A stretch of 64,000 nucleotides of DNA, from NCBI GenBank assembly GCA_052400665.1, contig JBQTGK010000004.1; one strand, written 5' to 3'. The position numbers and the translations under genes were made by a program. Positions 61,712 to 64,000 of the stretch are shown here, piece by piece; the first letter of the stretch is position 1; each line of letters begins with the position of its first letter. The stretch is from JBQTGK01 sp052400665. Its GTDB lineage: Bacteria; Bacteroidota; Bacteroidia; Bacteroidales; Marinifilaceae. The notes beneath the pieces are model-generated. The model ran no database searches. It was not told where the DNA came from and worked only from the letters and a program-made list of their open reading frames with translations.

Positions 61712-64000
61712 TTATTTTGATGATAATGAGATTGTGGTAGCTTCTAATTGATGCGATTTTGCCGAAAATTTAATTTCTCCAGCTTTTTTGCTTGATTTAA
61801 TAATTGCCAAACATTTACCGTTAAAAGCTTTTCTGTAATTGGACTGAAAGGATTCATGACTCATGTTATTTCCGTTTCCAACACCTGCAATTACAGCAGG
61901 ACCATCAATCGAAAATTCAATTTTATTAGCTGCTTTCGGAACTACATTTCCATCTTTATCAACAATAGTACATTCCACATAAATTAAATCTTGACTGTTA
62001 GCAGTCATTTCAGTTTTACGTGTTGAAAGAAGAATTTTAGCAGGCGTTCCAGCAGTTTTCACAGATTTTTCAGCTATACTTTTTCCATTCGAATATGCAA
62101 TGGCTTTCAACTCGCCGGGTTGGTAGGTAACTTCCCACGACTGATATTCCACACCCTTTGTGTTATTTTTCTGTTTTCCCAACGATTTTCCATCTTGGAA
62201 TAACTCTACTTCTTCTCCATTTGTAAATGCATAAACAGTTACGGTTTTTCCTTCCTGTCCTTCTAAATTCCAATGTGGGAAAATATGAACCATTGGTTTG
62301 TCGCTCCATTGCGATTGGTAAAAGAAGAAACCATCTTTAGGGAATCCGCAAAGGTCGATTGGTGCAAAACTAGATGAACGTGCAGGCCAGCCAAATGGAA
62401 TTACTTCTCCTAAATAATCAAAACCAGTCCAGATAAACTGTCCCATAATGTTTGAACGAGCTTTCACGGATCTCCAGGCTTCAATACCGCTTTCAGCTAT
62501 TAACCCTCTTTTCTCAGTCCATTCAAAAGCTTCATCATGTTCATAGTTTAGAGCTTCCCACCATGTTTTTTTATCATCACCGTAAAGGTAGGTTGAACGT
62601 GGGTAAAAAGATTGTGCCGATTCACATTCGGTAACAATACCTAAAGCCTTTGGAAATAGCTCACGTTCTTTATCAAAACCTTCACTTTTAATGTAATTGT
62701 AGCCTTTAATATCGCTATACGAAACAGCCTCTTCGTTTGGCCATTTGTTCCAGCCATAACCATAAACACCATTGGTAACAGGTCTATAATCCAGATTGTG
62801 AACGATTGCAGAAAGTCGTTTTGAGATAGGAGCTCCTTCTTCATGCATCATTTGTTCAATTTCGTTTCCAATACTCCACATAATAACCGATGGATGATTG
62901 CGATCTCTTAATACAAAATCGGTTAAATCAATATCAGCCCATTTTTTAAATTTATCGGCATAGTATTGAACCGGAATTCTAATTTTCTTGCCATTTTGTG
63001 TTGTTGCAGGTGACTTTGGTATTTCCCATTCGTCGAACATTTCATTCATTACAAAAAAGCCCATGCTGTCGCAGATACTCATAAATTCCTCCGAAAAAGG
63101 ATTGTGCGCAGTACGAACAGCATTGCATCCCATTTCTCGAAGTATTTCTAACTGGCGTTCAATTGTTCTTGCATAAACAGCAGCTCCTAAAGGACCTCCA
63201 TCGTGATGCAAACAAACACCCTTTAGTTTGATGTTTTTGCCATTCAAAAAGAATCCATTGGTAGCATCAAATTCAATTTTTCGAATTCCAGTCTTATTGG
63301 TTTCAGAATAGATAATGGATCCAGCTTCGAGTAGTTCTGTTTTTATGGTGTATAAGTTTGGAGAATCAGGATTCCACAACAATGGATTTTTTACGTTAAG
63401 TTCTGATTTGCTGATTTTACTTTCGCCTGCTTGCAAGTTCTCTTGAGTTTCAATACTGCTTATTTTTTTTCCTTGTGCATCAATTGCGCTTTGTCGAACA
63501 ATAATGCTCCTTATTTTATTGCAATCATTCTTTAGCTCAGTTTGAATCCTGATTTTTGCTTCTTTAGAGGAACAATCATTGGCAACAATATAATTTCCCC
63601 AAACAGGAACATACAGTTTATCTGTTGTAATTAAATGAACATGGCGGTAGATTCCAGTCCCAGTGTACCAGCGCGAACCTGGCTGAGCCGAATTGTCTAA
63701 TTTTACAGTTAGCGTGTTGTTGCCATCAATTTTGATGTAAGGAGTCATGTCGTAATGAAAGGAAGCGTAACCAAGAGGACGGCTACCCAAAAATTGGCCA
63801 TTAATCCAAACTTCGGAATTTCGATAAGCTCCTTCAAAATAAATAACAAACCTTTTGTCTTTCTGATTTTTATCAATTTTGAAAGTTTTGCGATAGGCAC
63901 ATTTACCGGCAGGCAACCAGGCTCCTCTCGAAAAAGAAGCATTTTCTTTACTAAACGGACCTTCAATACTCCAATCGTGAGGAAGATCTACATCTTGCCA
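61712..64000 (-). CDS. GH2 beta-galactosidase-family enzyme, N-terminus cut by window edge
   Basis: The frame is open to the last base (762 residues seen), beginning WQDVDLPHDWSIEGPFSKEN, so about 50-60 residues including the signal peptide lie beyond. The internal start near 63916 is only a Leu codon inside the jelly roll and is not a real start. Acid/base Glu is in MWSIGNEIEQ, and the nucleophile Glu is probably in VTECESAQS. DUF4982/Ig-like C-terminal domains match the GH2 at 9002 (LCGFPKDGFFFYQSQW, NYRKAFNGKCL). The paralogue pair sits at opposite ends of the locus. It would trim terminal beta-galactose from porphyranase/agarase products of GH86. Confidence 0.9.
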   Translation of the reverse strand, partial: WQDVDLPHDWSIEGPFSKENASFSRGAWLPAGKCAYRKTFKIDKNQKDKRFVIYFEGAYRNSEVWINGQFLGSRPLGYASFHYDMTPYIKIDGNNTLTVKLDNSAQPGSRWYTGTGIYRHVHLITTDKLYVPVWGNYIVANDCSSKEAKIRIQTELKNDCNKIRSIIVRQSAIDAQGKKISSIETQENLQAGESKISKSELNVKNPLLWNPDSPNLYTIKTELLEAGSIIYSETNKTGIRKIEFDATNGFFLNGKNIKLKGVCLHHDGGPLGAAVYARTIERQLEILREMGCNAVRTAHNPFSEEFMSICDSMGFFVMNEMFDEWEIPKSPATTQNGKKIRIPVQYYADKFKKWADIDLTDFVLRDRNHPSVIMWSIGNEIEQMMHEEGAPISKRLSAIVHNLDYRPVTNGVYGYGWNKWPNEEAVSYSDIKGYNYIKSEGFDKERELFPKALGIVTECESAQSFYPRSTYLYGDDKKTWWEALNYEHDEAFEWTEKRGLIAESGIEAWRSVKARSNIMGQFIWTGFDYLGEVIPFGWPARSSSFAPIDLCGFPKDGFFFYQSQWSDKPMVHIFPHWNLEGQEGKTVTVYAFTNGEEVELFQDGKSLGKQKNNTKGVEYQSWEVTYQPGELKAIAYSNGKSIAEKSVKTAGTPAKILLSTRKTEMTANSQDLIYVECTIVDKDGNVVPKAANKIEFSIDGPAVIAGVGNGNNMSHESFQSNYRKAFNGKCLAIIKSSKKAGEIKFSAKSHQLEATTISLSSK

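Noticed and set aside
1..64000. CRISPR arrays, tRNA or rRNA genes, insertion sequences, phage or conjugative genes
   Set aside because: No regularly spaced repeats, cloverleaf-like sequences, transposase motifs or terminal inverted repeats were found on reading through both strands.

Overview
The window is AT-rich DNA from a Bacteroidota bacterium, most likely a marine or algae-associated one (Marinilabiliales-like; this lineage is inferred). The evidence is a SusC/SusD pair, a hybrid two-component regulator, many exported lipoproteins with Bacteroidota-type lipoboxes, A-rich rather than Shine-Dalgarno-like start contexts, and promoters with the Bacteroidota -7 box TAnnTTTG. No tRNA, rRNA, CRISPR array, insertion sequence or integrase was seen.

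Region 1 (1-8927) is an amino-sugar module: a partial LacI-type regulator, a ROK regulator, an MFS sugar transporter, a large NagB fused to a PIG-L-type deacetylase domain, a ROK kinase and an exported GH20 beta-hexosaminidase. Together they can release, import, phosphorylate, deacetylate and deaminate N-acetylglucosamine. No separate nagA is present, and the fused deacetylase domain may replace it.

Region 2 (9002-64000) is a large polysaccharide-utilisation locus for red-algal galactans of the agar/porphyran type. Diagnostic genes are a GH16 agarase/porphyranase-type endo-enzyme, a GH86 agarase/porphyranase, two GH117 (neoagarobiose-hydrolase family) enzymes, five GH2 beta-galactosidase-family enzymes, three GH29 enzymes (alpha-L-fucosidase or alpha-L-galactosidase), two S1 sulfatases, two GH3 and one GH43. 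Uptake is by SusC/SusD with a CBM4-like surface lipoprotein and a small lipoprotein. A secreted FAD-dependent oxidoreductase, a beta-helix protein and an unclassified five-bladed propeller lipoprotein sit inside the operons and have no firm function. No genes for intracellular 3,6-anhydro-L-galactose catabolism are present here.

Three regulatory circuits are visible. (i) A 1399-residue hybrid two-component sensor is accompanied by a recurring sequence AAATAYCCCCC / AAATGCCCCC. It lies upstream of SusC, two GH29, GH3, GH16, GH43 and two GH2 genes, always oriented toward the gene. In seven of these eight it sits 44-46 bp from a TAnnTTTG-like -7 box. (ii) A membrane-anchored winged-helix protein (34650-35801) is divergent from the operon GH2, beta-helix, GH117, GH29. 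(iii) A membrane-anchored protein with PKD-like and lectin-like external domains (58583-59803) is divergent from the operon FAD oxidoreductase, GH117, propeller, sulfatase. Operons (ii) and (iii) lack the C-rich motif, which suggests that the two GH117 branches are controlled separately from the uptake and endo-cleavage genes.
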